A DNA stretch of 64,000 bases from an uncultured Campylobacter sp. Its GTDB lineage: Bacteria > Campylobacterota > Campylobacteria > Campylobacterales > Campylobacteraceae. The position numbers and the translations under genes were made by a program. This document shows, one piece after another, positions 26,541-35,823 of the stretch (positions are counted from its first letter, which is position 1; every line of letters starts with the position of its first letter). Location: the NCBI RefSeq assembly GCF_963526985.1, contig NZ_CAURPW010000004.1, forward strand, positions 62,001 to 126,000, given 5' to 3'. The notes under the pieces were generated by a model, which saw nothing but the letters and a program-made list of their open reading frames with translations, searched no databases and had not been told where the DNA came from.

Positions 26541-26573
26541 CTTATTCTCCGCTTTTATTTTATCCAAAATAGC

Positions 26574-27977
26574 CTAATTTATCGGTATAAAAATTTGATA
26601 ATTATCGCTAAGGCGCGAGTACAAACGGTTCATGTCGTTTGAAAACGCCGCAAACGGATCGGGTCTACTTATTTTTTTACTAAAAGGCACGAACTGAAGC
26701 AAATTTTGCTCGTTTTTTAGCTTTAAAATAGGATTTATATTTCTATCCTCGACTATCTCGACCTTACGTCCGAAAATTTTAGAAAGGCTATCAAAATGCT
26801 CCTCCGCGCCCTCGCCGCCGCTAAGCGCGCCGAAGTGATATAGCGAGATTTGCGTATCTAGCTGCGCGCAGCAGTCCATGATGACGGCTGATTGGTTTTC
26901 TATCTCGTCGCCAAAACCGCTACTTAGTATCACGCCTTTTTTTATCTCGTCCGCGTCGCCTCGGCCGATAGTCGCTACCGGTCTTTTAAGCTCAAAAAGC
27001 ATCCTTTTATGGGCCGAGAAAAATTTATTATCGGTTACTATTAGCCCGACGTCTTTTTTAAATACGTCGTCTTTTATCTGTTCTACGCAGCAACCGAAAA
27101 AATCAAACGTTACCGCAACCCTCTCGTCTCCGACCGATTTTAGCTTCTCGTAGGCTAAATTTAACGTCGGATTTACGACCTTGACATAGAGGCGTTTGCT
27201 ATTTAGCTTTTCGTGCAGTTTTAGGCTCTGTTCTAGCAGCCGTAAACAAGCCTCTTCGCCCATAGCGCGCATATCTAAAAACAGATAAGTGTTATGTCCA
27301 AATGGGCTTGGAAACTGTCCCGTTTCTTTTTTTACGCTTCTAAATACGCTTAAAAGCACGCTAGGTTCGCCTACTATGAGTAAAACGTCGTTTGGCAGGA
27401 TCATTAAATTTGGCTTTGCGATCATGAAATTTGAGCCGCGATAAATCATTGCGATGCGCCATTTTTTCTGCGTTATGGAGCTGATATGACGGTACATAAA
27501 CGAGCTTCCTACTGGCACCTTTACTTCCATTATTTCGCCTTGTCCAAGCCCCACGTTATCGGCTACTACAGGGATATCCGGCAAATAATCCATGAGCCTG
27601 GCCGTCACGATACCTCGCCCGTCTAAAACCGTCAGGTGCGAGTCGTCCTCCAGCCCGCCTAGCCCCCACAGATCAAGCATCAAAATTTCCGTTTTTTTAC
27701 TGATTTGACGCAGATTGTTATAGACGCTAACCGTCTCAAAGCCGTCTTTTTGCATTATCATAAACTGGCTAAAATAGCCGCTAACTACCTGCTTAAGACG
27801 GTCAAAACTCGTCGGATCAAAGCGGTAAAAGGTAAAATTTTCTAAATTTTCCCCTCCCAAAATCTCCTCGTCCATAGCGATAACCGTGTAGTGATGAGCG
27901 TTATTTCGCGCTACGAATAGTCTTTCTAAGAAATATTTAGCTACAATGCCGTCCGCAACTATCAAGATATTTTTCAT
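26574..27977 (-). CDS. COG3400-type protein with TrkA-N/RCK-like domains, 467 aa
   Basis: The N-terminus (MKNILIVADGIVAKYFLERL) looks like a Rossmann/TrkA-N fold. Residues about 145-215 resemble a TrkA-C domain (VPVGSSFMYRHISSI; RIAMIYRGSNFMIAKPNLMILPNDVLLIVGEP). The C-terminal half has two further alpha/beta regions without clear motifs. No membrane segments. It may be a ligand-binding regulator of ion transport, but no experimental role is known to me. It is the first gene of the operon, divergent from tgt, with GGAG before the ATG. Confidence 0.8.
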   Translation of the reverse strand: MKNILIVADGIVAKYFLERLFVARNNAHHYTVIAMDEEILGGENLENFTFYRFDPTSFDRLKQVVSGYFSQFMIMQKDGFETVSVYNNLRQISKKTEILMLDLWGLGGLEDDSHLTVLDGRGIVTARLMDYLPDIPVVADNVGLGQGEIMEVKVPVGSSFMYRHISSITQKKWRIAMIYRGSNFMIAKPNLMILPNDVLLIVGEPSVLLSVFRSVKKETGQFPSPFGHNTYLFLDMRAMGEEACLRLLEQSLKLHEKLNSKRLYVKVVNPTLNLAYEKLKSVGDERVAVTFDFFGCCVEQIKDDVFKKDVGLIVTDNKFFSAHKRMLFELKRPVATIGRGDADEIKKGVILSSGFGDEIENQSAVIMDCCAQLDTQISLYHFGALSGGEGAEEHFDSLSKIFGRKVEIVEDRNINPILKLKNEQNLLQFVPFSKKISRPDPFAAFSNDMNRLYSRLSDNYQIFIPIN

Positions 27978-28001
27978 TAAAACTCCAAATTTAAAGGGAC
28001 T

Positions 28002-28007
28002 ATTATA
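28002..28007 (-). promoter_or_regulatory. -10 element of the seven-gene minus-strand operon
   Basis: GATATAATAG on the minus strand, 25 bases before the COG3400-type ATG. It abuts the tgt start codon on the other strand, so tgt must be expressed from a promoter overlapping this region or within the divergent gene. Confidence 0.5.
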
Positions 28008-28012
28008 TCAAA

Positions 28013-29149
28013 ATGACTTTTAGTATAGATAAAACGGACGGTGCGGCGCGCGCGGGCACGCTAACGACCGCTCACTCGACGATCAAAACGCCCGTGTTTA
28101 TGCCTGTGGGTACCGTCGGCGCCGTAAAGAGCCTAGACGCCGTGGATATGATGCAAATTCTGGGCGCCCAAATCATCCTAGGCAACACCTATCACCTCTA
28201 CTTGCGCCCCGGCAGCAAGGTCGTAAAGCAGCTAGGCGGTCTGCACGGCTTTACTAAATTTAACCGCTCGTTTTTAACCGATAGCGGCGGCTTTCAGGCC
28301 TTTTCGCTAAGCAAAATCTCAAAACCGGACGAAAACGGTATCAAATTTAAAAGCCACATCGACGGCAGCGCGCACTATTTCACGCCACGCTCGGTACTAG
28401 ATACCCAGTACGACCTAAACTCCGACATTATGATGATCCTTGATGATCTAGTAGCGCTTCCAGCGGAAAAAAAGCGCGTAGAGCTAAGCATAAAACGCAC
28501 GATAAAATGGGCGCGCGAGGCGGTAGATTATCATAAATTTAAGCAAAACAACGGCGAAGGCCTCACGCAAAATATATTCGGTATAATCCAAGGCGGCACG
28601 GATGAGGCGGCGCGTAAATTTTGCGCCGAAGCGCTGTGCGAGATGCCGTTTGACGGGCTTGCTATCGGGGGTCTTAGCGTAGGCGAAAGCAACCAGGAGA
28701 TGTATGATACCGTGCAGGCCGTGATGCCCTACATCGACGCGGTGCGTCCGCGCTATCTCATGGGCGTAGGTACTCCCGAAGACCTCGTAGAAAACGTAGC
28801 CCGCGGCGTGGATATGTTTGACTGCGTGATGCCGACGCGAAACGCACGCAACGGCACGCTGTTTACGAGTTTCGGTAAGATAAATATCAAGTCTGCAAAA
28901 TTTGCTACCGATCCCGCCCCGATAGATCCCCAGTGCGACTGCTACGCGTGCCGCAACTACTCGCGCGCCTATCTTAGCCACCTATACCGCGCGGGCGAGC
29001 TAACGTTTTTCCGACTAGCGAGCCTACACAACTTGCATTATTATCTAAATTTGATGCGGCAGATGAGAGAAGCGATAATGGTCGGCGAATTTGAAAAATT
29101 TAGGCGAAATTTCTACGCCGCGCGCGGTAAAGACGCGCCGAGCATATAA
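28013..29149 (+). CDS. tgt: Queuine tRNA-guanine transglycosylase, 378 aa
   Basis: Exchanges guanine-34 for the queuosine precursor in GUN-anticodon tRNAs. Catalytic features are LTDSGGFQAFSLSKISK (residues about 89-105), GLAIGGLSVGE, and the nucleophile Asp in DCVMPTRNARNG. The zinc site is CDCYACRNYSRAYLSHL near residue 310. Length is typical for bacterial Tgt. The ATG lies very close to the divergent operon promoter. Confidence 0.95.
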   Translation: MTFSIDKTDGAARAGTLTTAHSTIKTPVFMPVGTVGAVKSLDAVDMMQILGAQIILGNTYHLYLRPGSKVVKQLGGLHGFTKFNRSFLTDSGGFQAFSLSKISKPDENGIKFKSHIDGSAHYFTPRSVLDTQYDLNSDIMMILDDLVALPAEKKRVELSIKRTIKWAREAVDYHKFKQNNGEGLTQNIFGIIQGGTDEAARKFCAEALCEMPFDGLAIGGLSVGESNQEMYDTVQAVMPYIDAVRPRYLMGVGTPEDLVENVARGVDMFDCVMPTRNARNGTLFTSFGKINIKSAKFATDPAPIDPQCDCYACRNYSRAYLSHLYRAGELTFFRLASLHNLHYYLNLMRQMREAIMVGEFEKFRRNFYAARGKDAPSI

Positions 29150-29158
29150 GGCAAAGCA

Positions 29159-29851
29159 GTGAGCGAGCGCGATATCTCGGGGTACTTTTACGGCGAGGAG
29201 TGCGAGTACGTCTATCTCGTCACGGACGGCAGCGAACAAAACTACAAATTTATCTTTAAAGACGACAAAATTTACGCCCAGGACGGCAGCGAAAGCGGCG
29301 CGGAGGAGTTTATTCGCGTAGTAAAAAAGATAACGAGCGAGTTTCGCGCCAAGATCGCCGAGCACTCCGCCCAGCTTGAAAGCTACGAGAAAATTTACGC
29401 GGGCAAGAGGGATTTTACTAAATTTATAAAAAAGCATGCGATCTTAAAATACGAAATACGCAAATTTCAAAATAAAATTTCGCACTTTTACGAGGCTCTA
29501 GCGATCTGTCAAAACGAAAGACCCGAGCTTAAAAAACAGCTCAAAAACTACGTCTACGAAGCCGGCGTACTAAAAAACGCAGCCTGCGAAAACGCCTCCA
29601 GGATAGACGATATATACGCGCATATACAGAGCCTAAAAAACGACAAAATCAACCGAAACATCTACATCCTGACGCTGCTTTCGGCGCTATTTTTGCCGCT
29701 AAATTTTATCACGGGATTTTTCGGTATGAATACGAACGGGATGTTTTTAAACGGCTTTCAAAACGGCACGGCGATCGTCGCCGGATCTATGCTTGCTCTT
29801 TTTGCTACACTGGCGGGACTGTTTTATTTTCTAGGCAAACGGCGCGAGTAA
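29159..29851 (+). CDS. Short CorA-family (Mg2+/Co2+) channel-like protein, 230 aa
   Basis: The C-terminal pair of TM helices flanks FFGMNTNGMF, carrying the GMN signature of CorA channels. The cytoplasmic N-terminal domain is helical and highly charged. At 230 residues it is much shorter than canonical CorA (about 316). Starts with GTG at 29159, ten bases after tgt, with a modest AAGG site. C. jejuni has a similar gene (Cj1011) after tgt. Metal transport is inferred only from the motif. Confidence 0.8.
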   Translation: MSERDISGYFYGEECEYVYLVTDGSEQNYKFIFKDDKIYAQDGSESGAEEFIRVVKKITSEFRAKIAEHSAQLESYEKIYAGKRDFTKFIKKHAILKYEIRKFQNKISHFYEALAICQNERPELKKQLKNYVYEAGVLKNAACENASRIDDIYAHIQSLKNDKINRNIYILTLLSALFLPLNFITGFFGMNTNGMFLNGFQNGTAIVAGSMLALFATLAGLFYFLGKRRE

Positions 29852-29868
29852 ATTTGCAAGGCCATTTG

Positions 29869-29892
29869 CGGCTAGCTAAATTTAACTAGCCG
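29869..29892. terminator. Hairpin between convergent corA-like and efflux genes
   Basis: CGGCTAG / CTAGCCG 7-bp stem with a loop of CTAAATTTAA, flanked by TTTGCGG and CCGCAAA that could extend the pairing. No strong T-run, so termination is uncertain. Confidence 0.35.
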
Positions 29893-29956
29893 TCAAATTC
29901 GCCGCAAATTTAACGCACCCAAAAAACCGCAAATCAGGCGCGTAGCATAGTTAAAT

Positions 29957-31300
29957 TTACTCCGCTTTTCCAGCCGCCGCTTTATAGATACCGATTTCGT
30001 CTTGCAAAATTTTATATTTTTGAGCTAGCAGGCTGATCCTACCTTCAAGCAGCGAATTTTGCGCCTCTAGATAGTTTTTTAACTCCGTTTTACCGTAGTC
30101 GTATTTGAGTTTATATATGTCGCTGACAGAGCTTAGATTTCGCAAATTTTCGTTTAAATTTCGCAAAACCGCCTCGTCTTTTTGCAGATTTTTATAGCCG
30201 GCGTCAATCTCGTTTAGCGCGGTCGTTAGCGTCTGCGCGTAGTTTAGCTTCATCGTCTCAAACTCAAGCTCGGAGATTTTTAGCTTTGATTTAAGCTTAG
30301 AGTAGTTTAAAAACGGCAAATTTATCGCGATATTTCCACTTAAGAAATTTAGCTTAAGCCCCTCGCTCGCGCTATCTCCGCTACCGCTAAGCCCTGCACC
30401 TACCGTGATGCTAGGGTAGAAGTTCTTTTCGCTAACCTTAACCCCTAAAAGCGCCTCTTTGATACGCGAGATCGCGGCTTGCAAATCAGGACGCGCGCCG
30501 ATAACGTAAAGCGGCACGTTTAAATTTACGCCCTGCGACGAGATATCGCTCAAATTTCCGCTCAAATTTAAATCAAACTCGGGTCTAACGTTTAGCAGAT
30601 TTCTTAGCGTTTTTTCCGCCGCGTCAAGGCTCTTGCTCGCGTTTAAAATTCTATTTTTAGCCGAGATTACCGAACTTTTTACTTGCTTTAGGCTTAGCTC
30701 CTCTTCTTTGCCGAGCTCAAATTTAGCCTTTATGATAGATTCTAGCTCTTCGTAGTTTTTTAGCGTTTTTTCGTATAGGTTTATGCTCTCTTTTTGATAT
30801 TTCGCTTCAAAATACGCATCCGCGACGGAGTTAATGAGCGCGAGTCTGGCGGCCTCTAGGTCGTATTTTGTCGCATTTGCCTCCCACATGGCGGCGTCTA
30901 CGGAGTTTGCGAGCTTGCGCCACAGATCGATCTCGTAGCTTAGCGAGATGCCGCTTTTGTAGCTCTCGCTCCAGCTGCCGCCAGTTTTTATATTTTTACC
31001 CGTTTCCGCGCCCAAATTTGCGTTAAAGCTAGGTACGAGATCGGCCTGCAAAACGCCTGCTTGGGCCAAGGCTTTATTTACGGCGATGGCTGATTTTGCC
31101 AGATCGATATTATTTTTTAGCGCGAGGCCGATTAGCTCGTTTAGGCGCGCTTGGCCGTAGCCCGTCCACCACTCGCGGTTTATTTTTATATCGGCGCTTG
31201 CGTCCTCTTTTAGCAAAATTTGCTCATAGTTTTCGTTTATCTGCGTTACCGCGCAGCCGCCGAGCAAAAAGGCGGCTAGGATTATGGAGATTTTTTTCAT
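29957..31300 (-). CDS. Outer-membrane efflux lipoprotein (NodT/CusC, TolC-like), 447 aa
   Basis: Lipoprotein signal with LLGGC (lipidated Cys16), then two outer-membrane efflux (OEP) repeats rich in heptad-like helices (YQKESINLYEKTLKNYEELE; LNEIDAGYKNLQKDEAVLRNL). NREWWTGYGQARLNELIGLAL at residues 41-61 is typical of the NodT family. It would form the exit duct for the MacA-MacB complex encoded immediately upstream with a one-base gap. Confidence 0.92.
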   Translation of the reverse strand: MKKISIILAAFLLGGCAVTQINENYEQILLKEDASADIKINREWWTGYGQARLNELIGLALKNNIDLAKSAIAVNKALAQAGVLQADLVPSFNANLGAETGKNIKTGGSWSESYKSGISLSYEIDLWRKLANSVDAAMWEANATKYDLEAARLALINSVADAYFEAKYQKESINLYEKTLKNYEELESIIKAKFELGKEEELSLKQVKSSVISAKNRILNASKSLDAAEKTLRNLLNVRPEFDLNLSGNLSDISSQGVNLNVPLYVIGARPDLQAAISRIKEALLGVKVSEKNFYPSITVGAGLSGSGDSASEGLKLNFLSGNIAINLPFLNYSKLKSKLKISELEFETMKLNYAQTLTTALNEIDAGYKNLQKDEAVLRNLNENLRNLSSVSDIYKLKYDYGKTELKNYLEAQNSLLEGRISLLAQKYKILQDEIGIYKAAAGKAE

Positions 31301-31301
31301 T

Positions 31302-33239
31302 TTATTCCCTTGTTAGAGCGTCGATCGGATTTAGTTTTGAGGCGCTGCGAGCCGGCATATAGCCAAATATCACGCCTATCGCGCTAGAAACCGCAAGCGC
31401 GACCACGATAGAAGTCTGCGAAAATATCATCTTTACGCCGGGCGCGAAATTTTCCGCTAGATAGCCGATACCAAAGGCCGTCCCGACGCCGATTAGTCCG
31501 CCGATCAGACACAGCAGCACCGCCTCGATCAAAAACTGCTCGAGGATATTTCCCTGACGCGCGCCGATCGCCATCCTGATGCCTATTTCCTTAGTGCGCT
31601 CTGTTACGGAGACTAGCATGATATTCATCACGCCGATACCGCCCACTAGCAGCGAGATAAAGGCGATACAAGAGATCAGCAGCGTCATGGTTCTCGTCGT
31701 CTCCTCAATCGTTTTTTTGATCGTGTCGGAGTTTCTGGTGAAAAAGTCCTTTTTGCCGTGCTTTGCGGTTAAAATTTCAGTTAAACTCTGCTCGGCGATT
31801 TGCGCGTTTACGTTATCTTTAACCTTAACCGTGATAGATGATAGGTGCCTATCGCCCGTTAGTTTGTTTATGACCGCCGTATAGGTAGAAAACGTGCGCA
31901 GGGTGCTGGAGTCTGCGAACATATTGTCGTTTTTTGCCACTACGCCGATGATTTTAAAGGGGCGTTTGTTAAAAAGCACGGTCTTGCCTAACGGATCTTC
32001 GTCTGCGAAAAACTGCTCCTGAGTGGGCTGATCTATCACGATCACGGACGCCGACTCTGCGACCTCTTGGGCGGTAAATACCCGCCCGACCTCTACCTTG
32101 TAGCCCATGACGTTTAGGCTCTCCTCGCTGCCGCCCCTAATCGTAGCCGAGGCTGATTTGTTGCCGTAGGTGAGCGTGCCGCTAGCGGAGGCGTTTGGCG
32201 TCACGCTATCTAGATAGTCTTGCTTAGATAGCATTGCCGCGTCGCTAACGGTCAAATTTCTCACCCGTTCCGAGCGCATATCGCCAAAACCCTTGCCGTT
32301 TAGGATATCGATCGTGTTTGTACCGATACCGCGGATATCGGAGAGTATCTGCTCCTGCGAGCCCTGCCCAAGTGCCACGACGCAGATAACCGAAGTGATG
32401 CCGATGATGATGCCAAGCATCGTTAGCGCCGAGCGAAGTTTGTGGCTAAGTATCGCGTTTATCGACATTTTAAAGCTCTCGATAAACTGATCTTTGTAAA
32501 AGCTAAAGATATTTTTTTGCTTCGGCAACGGTTTTTCGGAAGCGAAAATTTCCTCGCTTTTTACCGTATCGCTCAAAATTTTACCGTCTTTTATCTCGAT
32601 GACGCGGTTTGCGTATGCGGCGATATTTGGGTCGTGTGTGACGATGATGATAGTGTGGCCTTGCTTGTGCAAATTCGTTAAAATTTCCATCACCATGAGG
32701 CCGCTTTTGCTATCTAGCGCACCCGTCGGCTCGTCTGCTAGGATGATCTCACCGCCGTTTATGAGCGCTCTAGCGATCGAGACTCGCTGCTGCTGTCCGC
32801 CGCTAAGTTTACTAGGCAGATTTTGCAGCTTTTCGCCAAGCCCCAAACCTTCTAAAAGCTCGCCGGCCTTTTTCTCACGCTCTTTTTTAGAAACGCCCGC
32901 ATACACGCTAGGCAAAGCCACGTTTTGCAGCGTAGTTAGGGTAGATAGAAGGTTGTAGCGCTGAAAGATAAAGCCGAATTTTTCTCTGCGTAAACGCGCC
33001 AGCTCGTCGCCTTCAAATTTAGATATGTCGCGCTCTTCTAGCAGATATTGCCCGCCGCTTGGATTATCTAGGCAGCCAAGGATGTTCATGAGCGTAGATT
33101 TTCCAGAGCCGCTTTGACCGATGATAGCGATAAACTCGCCCTTTTTTATGGTTAAATTTACGTCCTTTAGCGCATCAAATACGTTATCGCCGAGTTTAAA
33201 TTTCTTGCTTAAATTTTTAAGTTCTATCAAATTTTTCAA
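31302..33239 (-). CDS. macB: MacB-type ABC transporter (ATPase fused to FtsX-like permease), 645 aa
   Basis: The N-terminal ATPase has Walker A IGQSGSGKSTLMN, signature LSGGQQQRVSIARAL and Walker B IILADEPTGALDS. The C-terminal half has the MacB layout: TM1 followed by a large periplasmic MacB_PCD domain, then three TM helices ending in the FtsX-like TERTKEIGIRMAIGARQGNI. It is a mechanotransmission-type efflux pump for macrolides, peptides or siderophores; substrate unknown here. It sits between the adaptor and outer-membrane genes. Confidence 0.94.
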   Translation of the reverse strand: MKNLIELKNLSKKFKLGDNVFDALKDVNLTIKKGEFIAIIGQSGSGKSTLMNILGCLDNPSGGQYLLEERDISKFEGDELARLRREKFGFIFQRYNLLSTLTTLQNVALPSVYAGVSKKEREKKAGELLEGLGLGEKLQNLPSKLSGGQQQRVSIARALINGGEIILADEPTGALDSKSGLMVMEILTNLHKQGHTIIIVTHDPNIAAYANRVIEIKDGKILSDTVKSEEIFASEKPLPKQKNIFSFYKDQFIESFKMSINAILSHKLRSALTMLGIIIGITSVICVVALGQGSQEQILSDIRGIGTNTIDILNGKGFGDMRSERVRNLTVSDAAMLSKQDYLDSVTPNASASGTLTYGNKSASATIRGGSEESLNVMGYKVEVGRVFTAQEVAESASVIVIDQPTQEQFFADEDPLGKTVLFNKRPFKIIGVVAKNDNMFADSSTLRTFSTYTAVINKLTGDRHLSSITVKVKDNVNAQIAEQSLTEILTAKHGKKDFFTRNSDTIKKTIEETTRTMTLLISCIAFISLLVGGIGVMNIMLVSVTERTKEIGIRMAIGARQGNILEQFLIEAVLLCLIGGLIGVGTAFGIGYLAENFAPGVKMIFSQTSIVVALAVSSAIGVIFGYMPARSASKLNPIDALTRE

Positions 33240-33248
33240 GACTTAGCC

Positions 33249-34457
33249 TTAGAACTTCATTCTTCTTTTTTCTTTTTCGAGCATTTCGCTGATTTCAGCC
33301 GCCGAATTTTGCTTCGTTACGACCTCCTCGCCCTCCTCTACTCCGCTTAAAATTTGAGTTTTTAGGCTATCGATTAGTCCCGTTTGCACCTCTCTTCGCT
33401 CGGCAGTTTCTAGTCCGTTTTTGTCCCTTTTTAGCACGTAGACTACGCTTTTGCCATCTTCTTTTTTAACGGCTATCGAGGGCACTATGACGGCGTCTTT
33501 AGCGCTATCTAGGATGACTGTGTTTTGCGTAGTCATACCGATCCTTAGCGTGCCGTCGGGATTATCTACCACGGCCTTAGCGTAGTAGTAGATCGCCGAG
33601 CTGCTAGAACTTGAGGTAGTAGAGCCCGAGCTTGAGGTGGTTTTGTATTTGCCGTTACTTAGCGTGGTTAGACCGGGATCAACCGAGCTAATTTGAGCGT
33701 GAAATTTACGATTCGGCTCGGATAGTATCGAGTATTCGACTTTTGAGCCGACTTTTATCTTTGTAATGTCGCCCTCGGCGATCTCCATTTTTAGCTGCAC
33801 TTTGCTTAGATCGGCGATGTTTACGATGGTTGGCGTAGTTTGGTTTGAGTTTACGGTTTGACCCTCCTCTACCTGCACGGAGACCACGACGCCGCCTTTT
33901 GGGGCGGTGATTTTAGTGTAGCCAAGGTCGATTTGAGCGGTGTTTAGAGAGATTTTAGCCTGCGCGACTTGCGCCTCGATCTCTTTTAGCGAGGCTTCGT
34001 TTGCGGCTAGGGTGTTTTTAGCGTTTTCAAACTCCTCTTTTGAGGTTGCGTTTTTAGCAAAAAGCTCTTGCTCGCGCTTAAATTTGGTTTTTGAGATTTC
34101 AAGCGCGACTTTGGCTGAATTTAACTTCGCTTCGTAAATTCCAAGCTGAGCTTTTTTGGTATCTACGTTATTTTGCTGAGTCGCGGAGTCGATTTCGGCT
34201 ATCATATCGCCGGCTTTTACGACGTCGCCGAGTTTGACGTAGAGTTTTTTGATCTGGCCGCCCACCTGCGCACCCACGTCGATTAGCTCGGTAGCGTAGA
34301 TCTCGCCGTTGCTTTCGATGCTTTTAACCAGCTCGCCGCGAACGGCTTTTGAAGTGATAAACTGATCGCCTTGCGGGACGTTATTCTTATGGTAAAAATA
34401 ATAGCCCGCACCAGCCAAAATAGCTGCGATGACGATAAATTTGATAAATTTCTTCAT
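33249..34457 (-). CDS. macA: MacA-type periplasmic adaptor, about 402 aa
   Basis: A signal anchor (MKKFIKFIVIAAILAGAGYYF) is followed by the biotinyl-lipoyl domain (SNGEIYATELIDVGAQVGGQ), a long alpha-hairpin, and beta-barrel domains. An unusual Ser/Thr-rich stretch (TTSSSGSTTSSSSSSAIYYY) sits near residue 275. I choose ATG 34457; the in-frame GTG at 34484 lies within about nine bases of the -10 box, so it could not be on the transcript. First gene of the macA-macB-OMP operon. Confidence 0.9.
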   Translation of the reverse strand: MKKFIKFIVIAAILAGAGYYFYHKNNVPQGDQFITSKAVRGELVKSIESNGEIYATELIDVGAQVGGQIKKLYVKLGDVVKAGDMIAEIDSATQQNNVDTKKAQLGIYEAKLNSAKVALEISKTKFKREQELFAKNATSKEEFENAKNTLAANEASLKEIEAQVAQAKISLNTAQIDLGYTKITAPKGGVVVSVQVEEGQTVNSNQTTPTIVNIADLSKVQLKMEIAEGDITKIKVGSKVEYSILSEPNRKFHAQISSVDPGLTTLSNGKYKTTSSSGSTTSSSSSSAIYYYAKAVVDNPDGTLRIGMTTQNTVILDSAKDAVIVPSIAVKKEDGKSVVYVLKRDKNGLETAERREVQTGLIDSLKTQILSGVEEGEEVVTKQNSAAEISEMLEKEKRRMKF

Positions 34458-34487
34458 TATTTCTCGCTTTTTTAAATTTGACACGAG

Positions 34488-34493
34488 ATTATA
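34488..34493 (-). promoter_or_regulatory. -10 element of the mac operon
   Basis: GTATATAATCTC on the minus strand. Its position decides the macA start: transcription would begin near 34481, leaving ATG 34457 as the first usable start. Confidence 0.55.
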
Positions 34494-34562
34494 TACAAAA
34501 ATGCGTTAAGGCGATGTTAAGTAATTCAACTAAATTTTATTTTTCTTTAATGCTAGCCGCCG

Positions 34563-34568
34563 TATAAT
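34563..34568 (+). promoter_or_regulatory. -10 element of the AEC transporter gene
   Basis: CGTATAATCG, 35 bases before the ATG at 34603, with T-rich DNA upstream as is usual for Campylobacter sigma-70 promoters. Confidence 0.5.
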
Positions 34569-34602
34569 CGCGTTTTTAAAATTTATAACTCGGATTACGC
34601 AA

Positions 34603-35514
34603 ATGTTTACGCAATTATTATCTATTTTTATCATTATCGCCTCAGGCTACGGGGCGAAAAAATTTAAGGTCTTTGAGCAAAAAAACGCCTCCGTATTCAT
34701 AAACTACGCGCTTTGCTTCGCGCTTCCGGCGCTGATTTTCGATAAAATTTACCACGTAAACATCGACACCACGCTCATTAACGTCATCGCCACCGGTTTT
34801 GCCTGTTCGATGCTGGGAGCGGCGGCGATATTTTTAGCGTGCAGATTTTTAAAATTTAACAAAGCCACGACCGTGAGCGCCGTACTGCTAGGGATGTTTG
34901 GAAATACCGTATTTATGGGTATGCCTATCATCAAGGGCTTTTTCGGCGAGGACGCGATGAACGAAGTTATCTTTTACGATCAGCTAGCCACCTCGATCCC
35001 GATTAGCATTTTTGGCCCTTTTATCCTGGCTTTCGGCGCTCCGGCGAAGGTTTCGCTCGTGCAAAACGTTATGAAAGTGGTCAAATTTCCCCCGTTCGTC
35101 GCGCTTATCTTGGGCTTTTTACTTCGCGGCGTTCCGCTTCCGAAGGTGCTATTTGACGCGCTTACGCTTTTTGCGCAAAGCGTCGTTCCGGTCGCTCTTT
35201 TTGCGATCGGTATCGGACTTGGATTTCGCAGTATCAAGAGCTGCTATAAATCAACGGCCGTGGTAATCGCGGGCAAGATGCTGCTAGCGCCTTTTATTTT
35301 TATATTAGTCACGATAGTTTTTGGCGTAAATTTCGGTCAAATTTGGATGATAGGCATCCTGCAGTGCGCCATGCCGCCGATGGTGCTAGCAAGCGCGATG
35401 ATCATGAAAGCAGAGCTTGATAGCCAGCTAGCCGTAGCCGCAGTAGCCGTGGGAGTCGCGTTTAGCTTTATTAGCCTGCCGCTTTTATCGTACGTTTTTA
35501 GCCTGATGGCATAA
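34603..35514 (+). CDS. AEC-family (auxin efflux carrier-like) transporter, 303 aa
   Basis: Ten hydrophobic helices in two halves with conserved blocks: NYALCFALPALIFDKIY (residues about 34-50), GMFGNTVFMGMPIIKGFFG near 106-124, and QCAMPPMVLASAMIMKAELD in the second half. AEC proteins move small carboxylates such as malate or malonate; the substrate is unknown. Monocistronic, divergent from the mac operon. Confidence 0.88.
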   Translation: MFTQLLSIFIIIASGYGAKKFKVFEQKNASVFINYALCFALPALIFDKIYHVNIDTTLINVIATGFACSMLGAAAIFLACRFLKFNKATTVSAVLLGMFGNTVFMGMPIIKGFFGEDAMNEVIFYDQLATSIPISIFGPFILAFGAPAKVSLVQNVMKVVKFPPFVALILGFLLRGVPLPKVLFDALTLFAQSVVPVALFAIGIGLGFRSIKSCYKSTAVVIAGKMLLAPFIFILVTIVFGVNFGQIWMIGILQCAMPPMVLASAMIMKAELDSQLAVAAVAVGVAFSFISLPLLSYVFSLMA

Positions 35515-35577
35515 ATTCACGCTCGTTTCACGTTTCTTGGCTAAACTTCCATCATAAATTTTCTTAAAGGAGATGCT

Positions 35578-35823
35578 ATGAAAAAGTTAGCTTTAGTTGC
35601 GCTTAGCGCGTTGTTCGTTACAGGTTCTATCTTTGCCGCCGAGATGAAAGGCGATATGATGGAGAAAAAAGATACCATGATGGAAAAGAAAGACGCCATG
35701 ATGGAGAAAAAAGACGATATGATGATAAAAAAGGACGAAATGAAGGGCGATATGAAAGAGATGAAAGACGATATGGGTAAAAAGAAAGACGATATGAAAG
35801 ATATGAAAAAGGATAAGATGTAA
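35578..35823 (+). CDS. Exported MXKDX-repeat protein, 81 aa
   Basis: A signal peptide (MKKLALVALSALFVTGSIFA) is followed by about 60 residues composed almost wholly of Met, Lys, Asp and Glu, in tandem MMEKKD-type and then MKGDMKEMKDDMG-type units. This matches the family of 'pentapeptide MXKDX repeat' proteins. The mature peptide should be periplasmic, highly charged and Met-rich, which would suit metal binding, but that is inference. AAGGAG lies before the ATG. The stop overlaps the response-regulator start (TAATG), so the three genes form an operon. Confidence 0.85.
   Translation: MKKLALVALSALFVTGSIFAAEMKGDMMEKKDTMMEKKDAMMEKKDDMMIKKDEMKGDMKEMKDDMGKKKDDMKDMKKDKM
35641..35818 (+). repeat. 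Degenerate tandem repeat encoding MMEKKD units
   Basis: Repeats of about 18 bases (ATGATGGAGAAAAAAGAT and variants) from 35656, continuing as looser Met-Lys-Asp codons. Copy number is likely to vary between strains. Confidence 0.7.
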
